NCBI GenBank assembly: GCA_014338405.1
Contig: JTDE01001972.1
Coordinates: 1-64,000 of the forward strand
Reading direction: 5' to 3'
DNA from: Paragonimus skrjabini miyazakii
Lineage: Eukaryota > Platyhelminthes > Trematoda > Plagiorchiida > Troglotrematidae
DNA length: 64,000 nt
The notes under the pieces: model-generated
Databases searched by the model: none
What the model saw: only the letters and a program-made list of their open reading frames with translations
Told to the model about the DNA's origin: nothing
Shown: positions 22,671-36,495 of the stretch, piece after piece
Position numbering within the stretch: position 1 is the stretch's first letter
Layout: every line of letters begins with the position of its first letter
Translations under genes and position numbers: made by a program

Positions 22671-25589
22671 TGTCCGATGGCTCGAATATTTAATTTGTCT
22701 GTAAGCTTATGCCCAACCTTAGCGTCCAGTGTCAAGACATTTTCGGACAAATTATCACTTCTACTGTAACTTTCAAGCGGTACTGCCCGACCACATTACA
22801 TACACATGTACAGGTCTGCTCAAGAGCATCGAGCATCGTTTGAGAAGTATCATAACCGTGATGAAATCCTGCAAAAATACGAAAATAAGTTTTGTTTAAG
22901 AAAACCTGGCTTACAATCACATTCTACATTGTTCTTCATGGATTTCTGTTGGCTTACACTGAAGTCTGCTTAGTGAGTCCTCACAATATTTCACAGCAAA
23001 CTTAAGAAGCTGTTCTTAAATACGAATAACCCGCATATTAGCATGTAGGTAAAGCAATTTTTAACAGCAGTTTTCTTGTGGTAGATATATCATCACCTTC
23101 TATTAGGAATTCCCTCGCTTACTTGATTACCCTAAATTTTCTTGAAGCAAGAATAACTCTTTTCTCGGTCAAATGAGTGGATTATGTGAACTTGTTCTTT
23201 CTGGGAAAGGAATGTATTTTTTCCATACCGGAGTTTTTCGTTTAACAGTTCTACAGTAAAACTAGATTCTAATTGTCTGAAGGTTAGTTTATTCAAATAC
23301 TAGGACACTAAATCATAGACAGCAAGTGGGAGGTTTTTACCAAGTGTAGGAAAGACAGACTGAGGTCGCAAATGAAAGATAGAATTCGATCAAGGTTACC
23401 AGTAAGGTGAACAGAGAAGGTGATTAACGTGTACGAAGAGGTGGTTTGTTTATGTTGGAATGCGGTGGTACAGATTGCAGTGTGGTCAAAGGAGGTGGAG
23501 TGCCTGGATCTTCTTTTCAAATGTAAATGGTCGGAGGAAAGGTCTACTTGAAGTCGAAAATTGTGAATTGTGCTCACCTAACACAAACCTTCAGATTCTG
23601 TGGATCTTCGAACACTCATCATCTGAATGCACCATTAGTTTGATTCGGATCTCTTGGTCACAAGCCAATCAACCTTGCCGAGATGACACGAATATGAGAC
23701 ACACCTCGAGTTGACGAGCAAGTTGACCTTCGAACTTTATGCAGCTATCGGAGAGATGTCACAGCGACCGATCACAGTGATCTGTTTGTGGCTGCCGTAC
23801 AGACCCGCACGAGTGAAATGAAGCTGGTGTTTGCGTTTATTTCTGCGTCAAATATGGTATAGGGTGTGTACCGTCCTACCAATATTGCTAGCGTATGTCC
23901 TGCTCAGCGACCTCACTAGAAGCGGTGATTGCACAAGTCGACTGTAAAAGAACTTTCTTCACGATGACATGGCACTTAAAAATAGTCGTTGATGATAGTA
24001 GTTCGAGGGTTTGTTTCTCAAAATTTGAGAGGTCAGATCGATGTAGAATTCGAAGAACGAGCGTCTTTTGTTCAAGAGGTGTATGTTGGGTCGGTCTATT
24101 GCACATGGTTGAATTAAACTAGTTAACACCAAATGATGGGCATATATTTGAAAGTTAAAACACTGAGTTCCCTCAATCCAATCCACCAATAAAGATAGAA
24201 GACATATATCGCGAGATGATTCATGTTTACCCTATCGTCACTATTTGCATTTCTTATATATTCTAACGTTTCACGTTCTTGATTGAGGAAAGTGAAAGAA
24301 ACGTTAAAAACTCGAAATACACATTTGAAAGTTTCAAAAGAATATTAAAAACGGTTATTAACCAGGTATAGTCATTTTTTATTAATGAAAACAAAAGCAT
24401 GAAATGTGAAGAAACGGGAGAAGTGGGTTGACCATAAAATGTACAAACAATTATAAGTTATCACTTAACAGTTAATTTGAGTACTACAGAGACCCCCGAC
24501 AACAGTGCCACTTTTTACGATCTCTACCGTATGTGAGGACATTGCAAATCAGTTGCATGGGGGTATTTTTTGATCACCAACCAGAATGCTGAGAACACCA
24601 TTCTGAGGTAACCTTTGATAATAAACCATCACGTAGCGAATGGACGTCATACATTGGTCACTAGACAATCGCTTCCAGCTTTATTCAGCACTTGCAGACA
24701 GAACACGGAACGGCACACGTAGAACGTGTCTAAACCAAAGAAGCCTGTGCAGTATGACTGTTGCTCTCAGTGGCAAGCGGAACCTATCTGTCTACAACCA
24801 GATTAGAAAAACTCGTTATTGCTAATGTTATGTTCTTGTTGTACGTTGCTAATACTTCCGATGGGCTGTTGGCCGAGGACAGACATTCTGAGCATCGTGC
24901 ATGCACGTGATCATGTTTTCGCACAACCCTGGGAAGACTGATCATTTGATTCTTCAAAGAGAAACTGTCATCATACAGGCGCTGCATGTGCCATAAGTTG
25001 ACAAATGCTTGACTAACTATAACTATACAACCTTAGCAGAGCATCCGACACTGCTGACTCATCCAACAAGACCGGTGAATTTCACGTTGTTTCCAACAGG
25101 AGCGAATACCTGCCAACCGTGCAGCAACATGTAGGTAAGTGTAAGATCCATGCGAAACAGATGAACTGTCCAGAGGAAAGCTGTTATAAAACACAATGAT
25201 GTGACGTGTGTAAGCAAGCGTTTAGCCTGTTTAACTTGACTTGTCTAGTTCTTTGTTCAAGTTTCCAAATGACCGGATGAAACAGCTGAGGTAGCACACG
25301 AATGACCAAGTGATCAGTTCAACCATTTTTATTGAACTTGGATAGATTTCCTCTGGTGTGTGATTCACATTCTAGTAACTTGCCCTGATAAAATGAAATC
25401 AACGTTGCTGCCAACTTCGGTCAAAGTTAATCAATCAGCTTGTACTTTCGATGTGTTTTACCTGCTTCCCTTAAAAAAAGTAAACGTGGTTATTTTGGCT
25501 ACTTCTGTTTTTCGTAGATTAACGCCTTGCATGACTTTGACGATTATATGAAATGACGCGTAGACTAGAGTGACAGAGCCGTAAAGTTT
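22671..25589. other. Non-coding stretch with repeat core copy
   Basis: At about 23990-24085 (minus sense) lies the third copy of the short repeat core (acaaaagacgctcg followed by cgaattc). Frames overlapping on both strands near 23308-23714 and 23888-24189 have no recognised family. A 35-nt interval near 25100-25133 is flanked by an acceptor (tttccaacag) and a donor (tag/gtaagt), too short to be significant. Confidence 0.45.
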
Positions 25590-25599
25590 AACAACTCTC

Positions 25600-25710
25600 G
25601 AACTGTCGCCCCGCCCACGTTTGCTACAATGGGACACGTGATCCTCCTGGTCATGCGCATCAGTCACGTGATACGACTTTGGGGTGCATCTTGGCCCTTG
25701 ACGTCGACAT
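25600..25710. promoter_or_regulatory. Possible promoter-like motif cluster
   Basis: Within about 100 bases of otherwise AT-rich DNA there are a GC-box-like gccccgcccacg (25608-25619), two palindromic E-boxes CACGTG (25635-25640 and 25665-25670, both followed by AT), and a CRE-like tgacgtcg (25699-25706). In animals these are bound by Sp/KLF, bHLH and CREB-type factors. I see no clear TATA box at the expected spacing and no confident coding exon downstream on either strand, so this rests on motif density only. Confidence 0.25.
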
Positions 25711-28700
25711 ACTTAACTACGAAGACAAAATAAGTTTGATGACGGTGCATTTATACGACTGCGGCCACGAGAACTGAAAAGTCGATAACTACCAAGTGAC
25801 ATGTAAGACTACTGTTTCCCCTTCTGACAGTCAGGCACTTCAGGCATAAAAAAGAGTGCAAGTGGTGGTGTCAAGGTTACATATGATTTGCAGCCTTCTA
25901 CTATTCTGTCAGCTCTCCTATGCGCATTACGTTTAAACAGGAGAAACGCTGGTCTGTTTATTGAGATGATGCATTTTCGAGGTTCATCCTGTGAACACTA
26001 AAAACACTCCATGCCAGCAAAAGTGTTAGAAAAAGATAACTTGGGCAACACGTCAGTGTGTTCTTCTGGCAGTTATTGGAATTTCAACCTGTCGTATCTT
26101 ATCAAGCGAAAATACACAAATTGGTGGTTCTACACACTTCGGATCGAGTAGAATAGACAAAAGAAGAGGGTTAGCGTGACTTTGTTTTAAAACAAAACGA
26201 GCAGGGCAATGCTATTGTTGACAATGCGATCGGGCTGTGCAGTTTTTGGTATACTTCCGTACCATAGTTAGTGACGGACTGAGTATACCTGCATGGTATG
26301 ACCATCTGGAATGCACGGATGTGCTAAAAATGAGCTCTGAATGGACGGTTGAACGAAAAATTCATTAGAACCCTCACATATAAACTGAGGAAATGATATC
26401 AGTTAATGGTTGCATTTCCACCATATGGTAGTGTCACAGCGGGCAATGTTTTCACTGGAAAAACGGGAAATTATCGAACGCGCAGAACTCGCAACATAAG
26501 GAGGGTGTTATACCACAAATTTAGTGAATAATTCTGTGGATCTTGTTGCTCACAGTCGATTTAGACGATGCGATTCACTTAAAACCAACGCTGCAGATTC
26601 ATATTTTGTGTTGACTCCCTATAGTCTCGAAACCGATTGGTGATGCGTAGTCGCTCGGCCACGTCTCATTGCCAAGTGTGCGCGACGGATTGATGTCGAC
26701 GAAGCAATAGGGTGACACCAAATATTTCCTAAATGGTGCTAGTAATTCTATTTGTCCAGATATTAAAACCTGAAGTCAACGGAGATGACAGTGGTTTACT
26801 ATCGTATTAAATAGGAAAACAAGAAATAAAATGAATGGAAAAAAACTCTATTGTGATTTCTCATGAAAACATCAACCATACGGAACCATTGGGCTGAACA
26901 ATAATTGGTATCAAATGAACACTAAATTGTGTAACCAACGCAGTCCGAGGTAATACAGTGGTCGGACAGGAAATCGGATCAAAGTATGAGAACGGCTTAG
27001 TAAAGGTAGTCTAGTCATTGTACCAATAAAAAATAGGGGTGTGCCTTTAAAAATCGAACTGCCCATTCGACGACAGAAATATCTAATGAGCCAGTAAGAA
27101 ACGGAAAGTGGCTCTAGAGGGTGGTAAAACTATTACAGAACCTTCCGGAAGTTAAGTTCAATGGGAAAGGATCATCGGTGGGATTCGTGTGGACAGAAAA
27201 CCATAGTTCATGAAGTGACCGACACAGACGTTAAATATACTTACTAATCAGATAAATTAATGTCATTTGCTCATTACAAACGAGAGTGTTGTAGCTGAAT
27301 CTACGGCCTACGGGCGCGTAAACGGAATAACGATCAATGAAACAGCGGTCAATAGCACGTGAAATAAAGATAGTGGTTAGTGAGTACGGACTATACGCGG
27401 TAAGTTGTTCTCTCCCCATCCACCCCAGGCTACCGCATGAGCACAGGGAGGAGACTGTCCTCCAAACAGAGCTTTCTGATGTCGCTCAGCCCGAAGACAA
27501 CATGGTCACAAACCTGTTCGTATTCATAGGGTTCGCTACTAGTAACGAAGCAAAGCCAAAAAGAATGGACCAGGCAAAATTCCAAACTGATCATTCTAGG
27601 CGTGTAGTCAGAATGACAACAACAGTTGTCACGACGACTGAGGGCGATCATGGAAACCGGAGAAGTCGCGGTGAGGGTCACTAACAGTGTACTTTGTTTG
27701 TCTTATTGTCACACGATATTTTCGGGGAATTGGCGACTTCCTCAACGGAGAGCGTTTCTCTATAGGGAGACTATCCCTTGATTGGGCGAATATACTCATT
27801 CAACAGTTTGGATTAGCTTGGGGACAGAAGAAGTGGAGGACAGATAACATTATAAAACATGGAAAAGCATAAAACTGGTTGTCACTTTAGCTTGAAAAAT
27901 CACAACTTAAAATCTCTAGCGTGCGAGCAAACTGTCACAACAAACTTGAATGAATCAACCTCAAGTCAACAAACAATCACAATGGTCTGCAACAGAATAG
28001 GCAATAAATGTTGTTAATTTGTTCTGAATAAATAATTACTGGAGTTTCTTGTTCCGTCTCAAGTTCAATGTAAACACCGTTAGTTGGTACTGAACTGGCA
28101 GTGAACGCTAAAATGAGGTTGATACTGTAGTCCTCAAGGTACACAACATCGCACTGAATGTTGCGGAGTTTGCGTTCAGCAAAAGTTGACAGCCTGATAA
28201 CAATGATTTCCAACTCTGTTTTATGGCAGATAATCTATTTGGATTTACAATATTATGGTTGGTTAACACCAGGTATTTCGTCTGACTTCAAAAGTGGCTG
28301 TGAATGTTGGTGCTGTTTTGTCCACATTTACTGGCTCGGAATATACGGTGGCTGATTATGGTGCACGACCGTTTGGGGGAAGGCAGATCATGCAGTTTGT
28401 ACTTGGGGATTCACATTTCATTGGCCATTCAAGGTACTTGTTCCATAAATATCAACCACGGACAAACTGCATATTTGTATATCCTGTTTTTATTATGATG
28501 TAACTAGTTTCCAGATAGCTCGTCTTTCACATGACGCAAATGTACTGTTGTTAAGTTTTCTGATAGACAGGTAAAGTATGGGAACAAAGTATGATGGGAA
28601 CTTTCCCGATATATTCCTGTCCTGACCAGTGAATAGGAAATGCAGACCAAAGACTGCTTGGTCATTCTAGAGGGATGATTTTGTCCGCTGTGCTGTCAAC

Positions 28701-30939
28701 TTGACTATGGCGAGGTTGACCTGGTTGGGTATAAATAATCCATAACTCGAGTACGTACAAATTCTCCCATCGCAAGCGACTCTCATAGAACTGGTGACCG
28801 GGAGGATAAGAGCGCTGACTCGTTAAGCGATTATCGCTACTTGATGAGTTCAAACAAGAACGAAACCGGTCGTAACATGTCGGCTTTAGGGTGAGCATCA
28901 AAAAACATTACAAATACCATTTCGAGTTCTTGCAGCTGTAACCAGTACAAACTGGCAATCTGATGTAGAGTGTGTCTGTCCGTAGTAGCGGAGTGTAAAC
29001 AAGCCATAACTTAGGTACTAACTGACTGGTTCATTGCAATCCCCGTGTAGGGGGTTAGAAGACTTCCCCGTTGGTGTATTTGAGACATGTCAACAGATAT
29101 TTGAAAAACCTCCGCTTAAAAATGTAGCAATTGAAGTCCTACTTGGAGAGTGATTACGGAAGTTTCCAGGACAGCCGCCTATATCGCACTTTCTTTCGAA
29201 GGTCACAATTGTGTGAAGATTCTGCAAAATTTCAGTGGATCTCAATCGTATTTAATTAAAATACCTTCGCATAGTTTTCAGAAACATCAGTCCGTCTTTA
29301 CCGCGGCTCAAAAAAGAACTGTCTTCTCTATTGGTCAGTTTCTGTACAATTGCGAAAATGTCGATAAATCAAAATTAATGATTTAAATGCAAGAAGCGTG
29401 GATATAAAAGCGGATGGGAGATGCAATGGAGGACCCATTAACGGGGTGCATTCTTTGAGCACGAAACGCCAAATCTTCCATCAACTATAAGTCACCGAAC
29501 TAGTCTATCGTCATTACATGCGGGTTTGCTGAACAGTTACGACACACAAATGTTGACGTATACGGAAGTATCGTGATTAATCAGTGAGAACCTACCTTGT
29601 ACACTGAGGAACGTTTCATGCTCAACTGCCTACCTTAATGTATACGAATCATTGTGTCTTGTTAGTCCAGCATGAGAAATGGCACAAGACATATCACACA
29701 ACGTGTTGGGGTTTTGTCTACTCTTATCCGTCAGAAAAGAGTGCAGATTATCTACAAGGGTAGACAATCAGTGGACAGGGGTACAGTCATATCAAGTGGT
29801 ACGCAGTTAGGACCTCGGTAACCTGATGGGCTGCAATGGCCACCTTTTGTGAACACCACACTGGCTGCTAAGTTCGAATCAGCATGGTTTCGTCAATGGT
29901 CGGTGACATTATGTCCCGACTGTGTAACAGAATTTTGCATGAGTTGGCTTGCGCCTAATTTAGTTACTAGGTATTTGGCAATCGAAGGTGTGAGAGCTTC
30001 GGAAGCGAGCGTAACTAATCAAAGCTCTTCGTTCACATTTGTTTTAATCAAGTCGGGTAGATTCGGTCGATAGCTAAGATAGGCTTCAATTTGTTAAGGC
30101 TGCGCAGCTATAACTTCAAGTGGAATGGCACACAACGTGGGGAACGAAATATGTAGACGAAATATTTTCGTGATTATGAGAAATTAGTCCCTTGGTGGTT
30201 TGTACCAGCGGCTTACGTATGAGGTAAGGTAGATTTCAGTTTGTTTGATTTCGATTAGCAGATGATTTCCTTTGAATCGAAAAAATCAATATGTATATCT
30301 TTTTCTTGTCCTTTGGCCAAGCTTACTGACCTTGTTTAGCTCGATGTAGGCTTTAGTGATTTTCATAGAACTGCCATTTAATGGTAACGTTGACCTTTGT
30401 AACTTTTGTTCCTCGCGCAACTAATCAGAAGCTCAAATACACCTTTCTGTGTGACACGGGGTCTCGGACGAACTAAATCTGTAGTTGGAGCAAGACCGAA
30501 GAGTTGAAGATATCGGATGTCTCTTTCTTTATAATTATCTGAACGCTGTAACATATTGTACAAATTGTGGTAATAACTACAGGAAAAAAGCTGAAATGCT
30601 GTTCTGTTTACTTCTAAAAGATAAATTTAAGTTTGGATGTTTGGGAATAAATCAAACCTAGCAGTACCAGTAAAAATTCACATGTCACTTGTACAATAAA
30701 GCATTGGCGAAGTGAACATGTTTTCCTTAATCAGTTATCCTTAGACTATGCCAAGTTGGTTCAATGGAGGCATTAAGTTCAATCTAACTGAGAAGTCTCG
30801 ATCACAAGGCACTCGACTGGATTGAACAGAGAGATTCTCTTCACTCCTCTTCCGAAATGCTCGAGTAAACTGAACATTTTCCACACAAGGTTGGGATTGA
30901 GTGTTCGGATCTAATCATTTGGTCATGTCCATTGGGAAG
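25711..30939. other. Non-coding stretch, nothing firm
   Basis: Open frames near 27337-27684 (plus, 115 codons), 27430-27681 (minus) and 28150-28500 (plus, three overlapping frames) are of chance length and lack recognised motifs. No SINE, LINE or RNA gene is visible. A small inverted sequence (cccc...gggg) occurs near 29042-29055. Confidence 0.45.
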
Positions 30940-31125
30940 CATTGGTGTTGTGGCTAACAAGCTAGTCACATAAGTACGAGAGTCGCAGTGCAACTTCCGG
31001 CCCGGACCTAAACATGCACTACTGATGAGCTCCAGTCAGTGCAAAACTCGAATTCAGTGCTTACTTTCTAAGTGGGCCATCAGAAAATCTTATCTGAATG
31101 CGAGGGTTGCGACCAAGTGTTGGTG
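30940..31125 (+). mobile_element. SINE-like repeat, family A copy 3 (diverged)
   Basis: The second half aligns with the copy at 18848. Shared in order are a block around actactgatgagctc, then cagtgctt with the following ctttct, and the tail ttatctgaatg followed after a few bases by ttgcga. The 5' half is too diverged for the A-box to be certain. Confidence 0.5.
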
Positions 31126-34100
31126 TTGGTGGTGTTGTTGAATTTGAAATAGTCTAAATCCCGGAACTCCTATTTCAAATTCTCGAAGAGGCAGCCACTA
31201 GCGTTAGACCAAACTGAACGTCCCTGGTCACACAGTTTGTCTGCATTCCAGCCCGCCAACATTATTATAAATTTTTTCTACGTATATAAAAATAAGATAT
31301 ATGGGGAATTTATGTGAAGTACTCATAGAGCAAGTCTGACTGGATTCAAGTTAAGAACCATTCAACTGTTTCACGAAATGGAACATTTAGGAAAGGAGAT
31401 TAGATGACTATAGAGTACATTATTTGCGCACTCACCGACAATTTTGTCGGCTCACAAAAATCTCTTAATCAATGTGGAGACAACATTGGAGGTGAGGTTT
31501 ACAATGCTTACTAGCCAGTGAGTAACATTCTGTTGAGCAGAATTGTTTATGTGCATCCCGCATCCTGGATTCAATTGGCTTTGGTTGTTTATGCATTTCA
31601 TAAATAACTCCATGTAATATATTAACTATGGACTTTTGTTTTCTAACAAAATGTTAAACCACATTCTTTACATCTGTGTGACGACCGTTATTCCAATAAA
31701 CCATTTAAGATTTTCATAACGTACCTGGTCAGTTCACAAATGAGCAACGTTATTAACTGGTTATTGAGCTAACTATTTATTTTATACATTCGGACGCAGT
31801 TATTTCATTAAAAAACTCTGAGGTCACATCAACGTTTTGATCACTAAAATTAGCGAGTTGTTTTATTTGTGAACTGTCTGCTTTTTCATTGTTGAAGAAT
31901 CGTTAATTAATACGACAGATTGCTCAACTATGTGTACAACTGGATAAATGTGCATAATAATCAAACAATCACATTCATAGCTGTACACATTCTGTCTTGT
32001 CAAATTAGCTATAGTCATTAATCACATTTGAAGATAACATTGGTTTAGCTTCGACCAGTTTAATTGTGTAATGAGCTTTGCCCATGTCCAGGCAACTGAC
32101 ATAGTGCAACAAATCACAACAAGTGAGATGTGGATGAAAACGTTAGATTTTCTGATTGTGCAGCTGTACACCAGTTTGATTTTTATTGTCTTATTGGCTT
32201 GTTCGGATACACGTACACTGCTGCAAGTTGTTCAGAAATGGACGAGAGGTATTAGTAGTGCTAATCAGTTTTGTAGTCAGCTGTCTGTCAATACTGCAAA
32301 CATATCGATCTTTTTGAGTCTGGAATCCACTTACGATCCACGGCACCCTTTTACGTTCAACTGTAATGTATGTTTGTTTGTCAGTATCAGTGACTCATGG
32401 AGCAATCCGTACATAGTCGGGTTTAAAGTTATCGATCTATGTCATTTAGTCAGGTTTTGACGGAAACAGGAACTGAACATATCTAAAATAAGTGCTATTT
32501 GTGTACATCAATGGAATGGGTCTATATGCGTTTCCAATGTACTGAATGCTTATATCCCATGATCTTTAAGAAGGGACTTTTTTAATTAACGGATAATCTT
32601 ATCTGAACTCTTGTCTCCTGTGACTAGTTTCCATTCATTAGAGAAAGGTTGTTTTTTTGCATGGACATTTAAGACAGACTGTATGCTCAAATTACTGTTT
32701 ACTAGGTAGAACCAGGATACCACAGTCTTTTTGTACTGGAGAAGAAGGGGCTTCGCAGTGCACATCCTCTGATGTTGAATTAAGCTAACCGAATAACTCA
32801 CATTTAGTACTCATGTCAAGTCCTTATTCCATCGAACAAAATTGTGACTCCGTATTTAAGCCCGTTAGGAGACCAACAGTCCTTGACGCTCAATTTAAAG
32901 ATGGCCATCCATTTGACTAGTTTACTACGTGTCTAGACTAATCAGACAGAGGCAGCCGGAGTGACGTTTGAACTGACACCCATCGTGCTATGAAACCGAA
33001 ACCTATAGCTGCACGAAACAGTCGTAGAATATTGGGTTGAGAGTGAACAGAGAATTCCAAATCCCCAACTTTGCAGTTGCAAACAATGTATATTAGATAG
33101 TCAACCATTCAGCTAATGGAATTGGTTTACACCCAGTCACTTAGTGAGATTTTTAGGTTGCACAACGAAGCTGTGCTTTTTTCTTGGTTCCGTCTCAGTG
33201 TTACCTGAACTTCGTATATTTTCTTCTAAAAAATGAGCTGTTTTAGTACTCAAACTTACCTAAACGAATTACACCAATTAAATCAAAAGACGCAGTGCAT
33301 GTTGTGTTAACTAACTCAACGTTTTGTACACAGCGAACTCACGTTCACACTTAACTTGCACATCGGGAAATTACATCAGGCAGAGATTGACGGGGTCGTG
33401 GAACACAACCATACACGAATAATGTGAAAAGATGAATATCAGCGGGGTCATTTTACCAATTCCTTCTAACCACAACCATTTTGAATCTCCAGGACAACCG
33501 GATTGTTGACTAGAATAATTAGTAAGTACACAGATGGCACCTGGACAGACTGGTAGATACATCCTGTTCTTCTCAGCAACTCAACGACCGATTGTTAGTT
33601 TACTACAGTCTCCTATTTCAAGCACTCGTTTGATTACAAATGAGGATGAATTCGACTTCAATGTGGAAAAAGCTGTACCGACAGTCAACAGCTCAATACA
33701 GTTTACCCTGGGCTGTTTTTTCTTAGACTAGTTAATAAGTCTTTGTAACGTAGTACTCACGAAAACATGTACACATCATGTGGAATGTGATGTAAGCGAC
33801 CCGGTTTCTATTCTCAACTTTGTAATATACACAGTTAAACCGCGTGTGCTCATGATATTTATCAAAGGCGAACTAGCTTCTTTATTCATGTTTGAAGGTT
33901 GTTCATAAACTTGAAAGTAGAAAGCTTTTTCAAACGGTTCTTTAATTTGTTCAGTCGAGAACTTCTAACCGATATAACCTTCCTATATCTTTAGGTCACT
34001 CAAGCCATGAATACAACGGCAAAATGGAACTAAGTTGGCCAATATCATCATGTTGATCATCTGCTGGAAACTTTTGCATGCGAAACACCTCCTTACATGT

Positions 34101-36349
34101 TATGTGCAGAGCATAAGCAAACGCTTTAAGATATCAATATGGGCTGGGAGATATTTGAAAGTTTCTGAAGAAAAATGACGAAAATCGATAAAGAAGGAAA
34201 TACTAGTTGCTTCTCCAACATACTAATCTGTTCCATACTTGCCGGTTTCCACAATTTATTCCAACTTGTCTGCGTTTGATGAACGATGTGCAGGAGTCTG
34301 ATGTTTTTCTTTTTATAAATTTCAGCAAAATAGCAATGAAATATTGTCCAATATCCTTCAGTTTAACAGTTTTAATTCATCCTGTTTAAGATGTGCTAGA
34401 AACCAATTAAGCAGTTGAATACAATTTTGACTTCCAGGTGAAATAATACATTGTGTTTAATCCATGACAAATATATTGTCCTTCATGGCAACGTACTTTG
34501 TCTTTTTGTCTCTTAGTACGTTCTAAAAAGGCAGTTTTCTCCAGTATGCCGATAATTTTTTGAGTTGTGTAGTTCTGATTAACGAAGAAAATAGTTCAAG
34601 ATAAGCTTTTATAAGTGATAGGTGTTTGATGATCGGAATTTGGAGATTGTTGTCATTCCTCAGATGTTCGCATTCGATAAACCTCAACCCAATGTCCCAC
34701 TGAAGGATGGAAAAAAGACAAAGTGCGTAGAAAATAACTCCCAAACTGATGATGCCACCTAGGAGCCTGAAGAAGACTGAGTTTCTGCATGGTCTCAATA
34801 AATGTTCTTAATCTCTGTACTGACCTGCAGACTTCACCGATCCACAGACAAATGGCACAGTTAGCTCGTAAGTTAATCAGTAACTATAGGAAACCAGTAG
34901 CTATTATGTTTAATAACGCCGACAGATTTAAAAACAGATTCCTCATAGTACTGGAATGCGACCGTTTCCGAGCCTGAAAATAATTTCCTCTATTGATAAT
35001 CTTCTATTCTTGGTCATTGCAAATTCATGTCCAATTGTTCCACAAACATGTCTAATCCAAGATGATAATCATACATCAGTGAACTAGTTTACCGAGTCCG
35101 ATGTCTCATGTTTTTTTGGGCATTTACTGTCTTTTCATGCACTCCTGTGTCTAATTAAATGTACTGTCTGTCGGTACAATGTGTTTAACTGGATGCAACG
35201 TTAACCTGCTTCGTCTTAGCTATCTTCTCGCTGAGGAATTTGATTGCAGTTCTTGCAGTTGTTTTCACATAGAAACAAAGATATCTCCGCAGTTCACCTT
35301 GTTCATTTCATTTCTTCTAAACGCCTAACAGTTTGTGACGAATATTCTTATAATATACCTTCTGGTGATTTACATTCAACACATATTATACTTATTCAGC
35401 GTGGTATTCTTTATAAACTTATCAATTGATTGAATCACTAATTGTACGAATGTCTCCAAAGAATGTCATTTCTTCCTTTTTTCCCCAGCTAACTCTATAA
35501 TAAACATCCACTTGTAAATGATGTCAATGTGGTTTATCCATCAACGATTTTTCTTCTTCAGTCATATATATGTATATATCAGTTTGTTGGATGTAGTGAA
35601 ACCCTATTAGATTTGATTGATCTTGAATAACCTTACAAATAGGGGAGAAGTTGTAAACTGAAATGGTACATGAACATATTACAATTAACTACCACGATGT
35701 TTAAGTCACAATTAAATGCCCAAACAGTGCCAGTGTGTCACTGAGTCCGAGCTTACAATATAGTCTTCATTCTAGATTCTATACCATTACGTCTATCAAT
35801 GCTGTCTACCATTTTGTAAACTCTGATTACTTCAAGTGATGTTACTAAAGATAAGAAACGTTGAGCCAATTAACATCAAACGAGTTGAATCTTCTTGTTT
35901 GTCATAAAAAGCAATCATTGCTAACATTTAATTCAAAGTGTGACAGAATCGACAAGCTTACCGCAAAACGAATTTTATCTCACAACTACGTTTATCGTTG
36001 TCAGTTACTAAGCTGCATACAGGAACCATCTAGTCTTCTTACATTAAACATGATAACATTAAACTAGACTGTTCTGTACTTTTGTTGTCACCGGTGTTGT
36101 GTCCAAAAAGACGTCGTTGAAAATCATGATAGTTACATTTGGTTATTCACAATAACGAGACAGGCATAGTCAACGCTAAAGTGATTATTTTAGCGTTAAA
36201 AATTGAACCACCTTGAAGTTATCCGCACGCAGCAGATAGGGATTGGTTGAAAATATGACGTATATTCACATTATGCTATAACAATAATCAGGGTAATCTG
36301 TTCGCGAACTGAAACGCGAAACGCGATAGAATCGGGACCTTGTTTCGTT
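31126..36349. other. Flank of the membrane-protein gene, no other gene seen
   Basis: This lies downstream of the minus-strand four-membrane-segment gene and should include its 3' UTR next to 36350. A 129-codon plus frame at 32071-32460 starts at ATG, but this length is expected about once by chance in the window and I recognise no family. A minus frame near 34798-34523 contains one hydrophobic stretch (GGIISLGVIFYALCLF) without splice support. A hairpin (7-bp arms ccgacaa/ttgtcgg) is at 31435-31450. An attaaa polyadenylation variant on the minus strand lies near 35927. Confidence 0.4.
36172..36197. repeat. Inverted repeat (hairpin) 3' of the membrane-protein gene
   Basis: aacgctaaa and tttagcgtt form a perfect 9-bp stem around an 8-base loop. 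It sits about 150 bases downstream of the stop codon of the minus-strand gene, so in the model it would be in the 3' untranslated region. No function can be assigned from sequence. Confidence 0.6.
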
Positions 36350-36495
36350 CTATATGCTTTCGGGATCAGAGAACAGAAAGACCAGGGCTATGATGACGGC
36401 GATCACACATGTCCATAGTGCGGAGAGCATCCAGGCGGAGACCGGCAACGTCTGAATACTACTCAGAACCCCAACCGATATGCTGTAGCACACCA
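36350..36495 (-). CDS. Four-membrane-segment protein, exon C (last coding exon)
   Basis: A textbook acceptor (cattttgccctactttctcag) precedes TGGTGTGCTAC. Entering with one base carried over from exon B, the frame stays open for 48 codons to TAG at 36352-36350. It starts MVCYSISVGVLSSIQ, which completes the third hydrophobic helix begun in exon B. It continues with a short loop and a fourth helix (WMLSALWTCVIAVIIALVFL), and ends in a short polar tail, FSDPESI. The exon is GC-richer than its surroundings. Numbered from the first ATG in exon A, helix 3 covers about residues 75-97 and helix 4 about 108-128 of 134. The preceding intron would be 22,693 bp. I do not recognise the family; the layout is that of a small tetraspan (MARVEL- or claudin-sized) membrane protein. 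Confidence 0.65.

Noticed and set aside
32071..32460. 129-codon plus frame starting at ATG
   Set aside because: In DNA this AT-rich, about one open frame of this length is expected by chance in 64 kb across six frames. It has no recognised family and no second exon.
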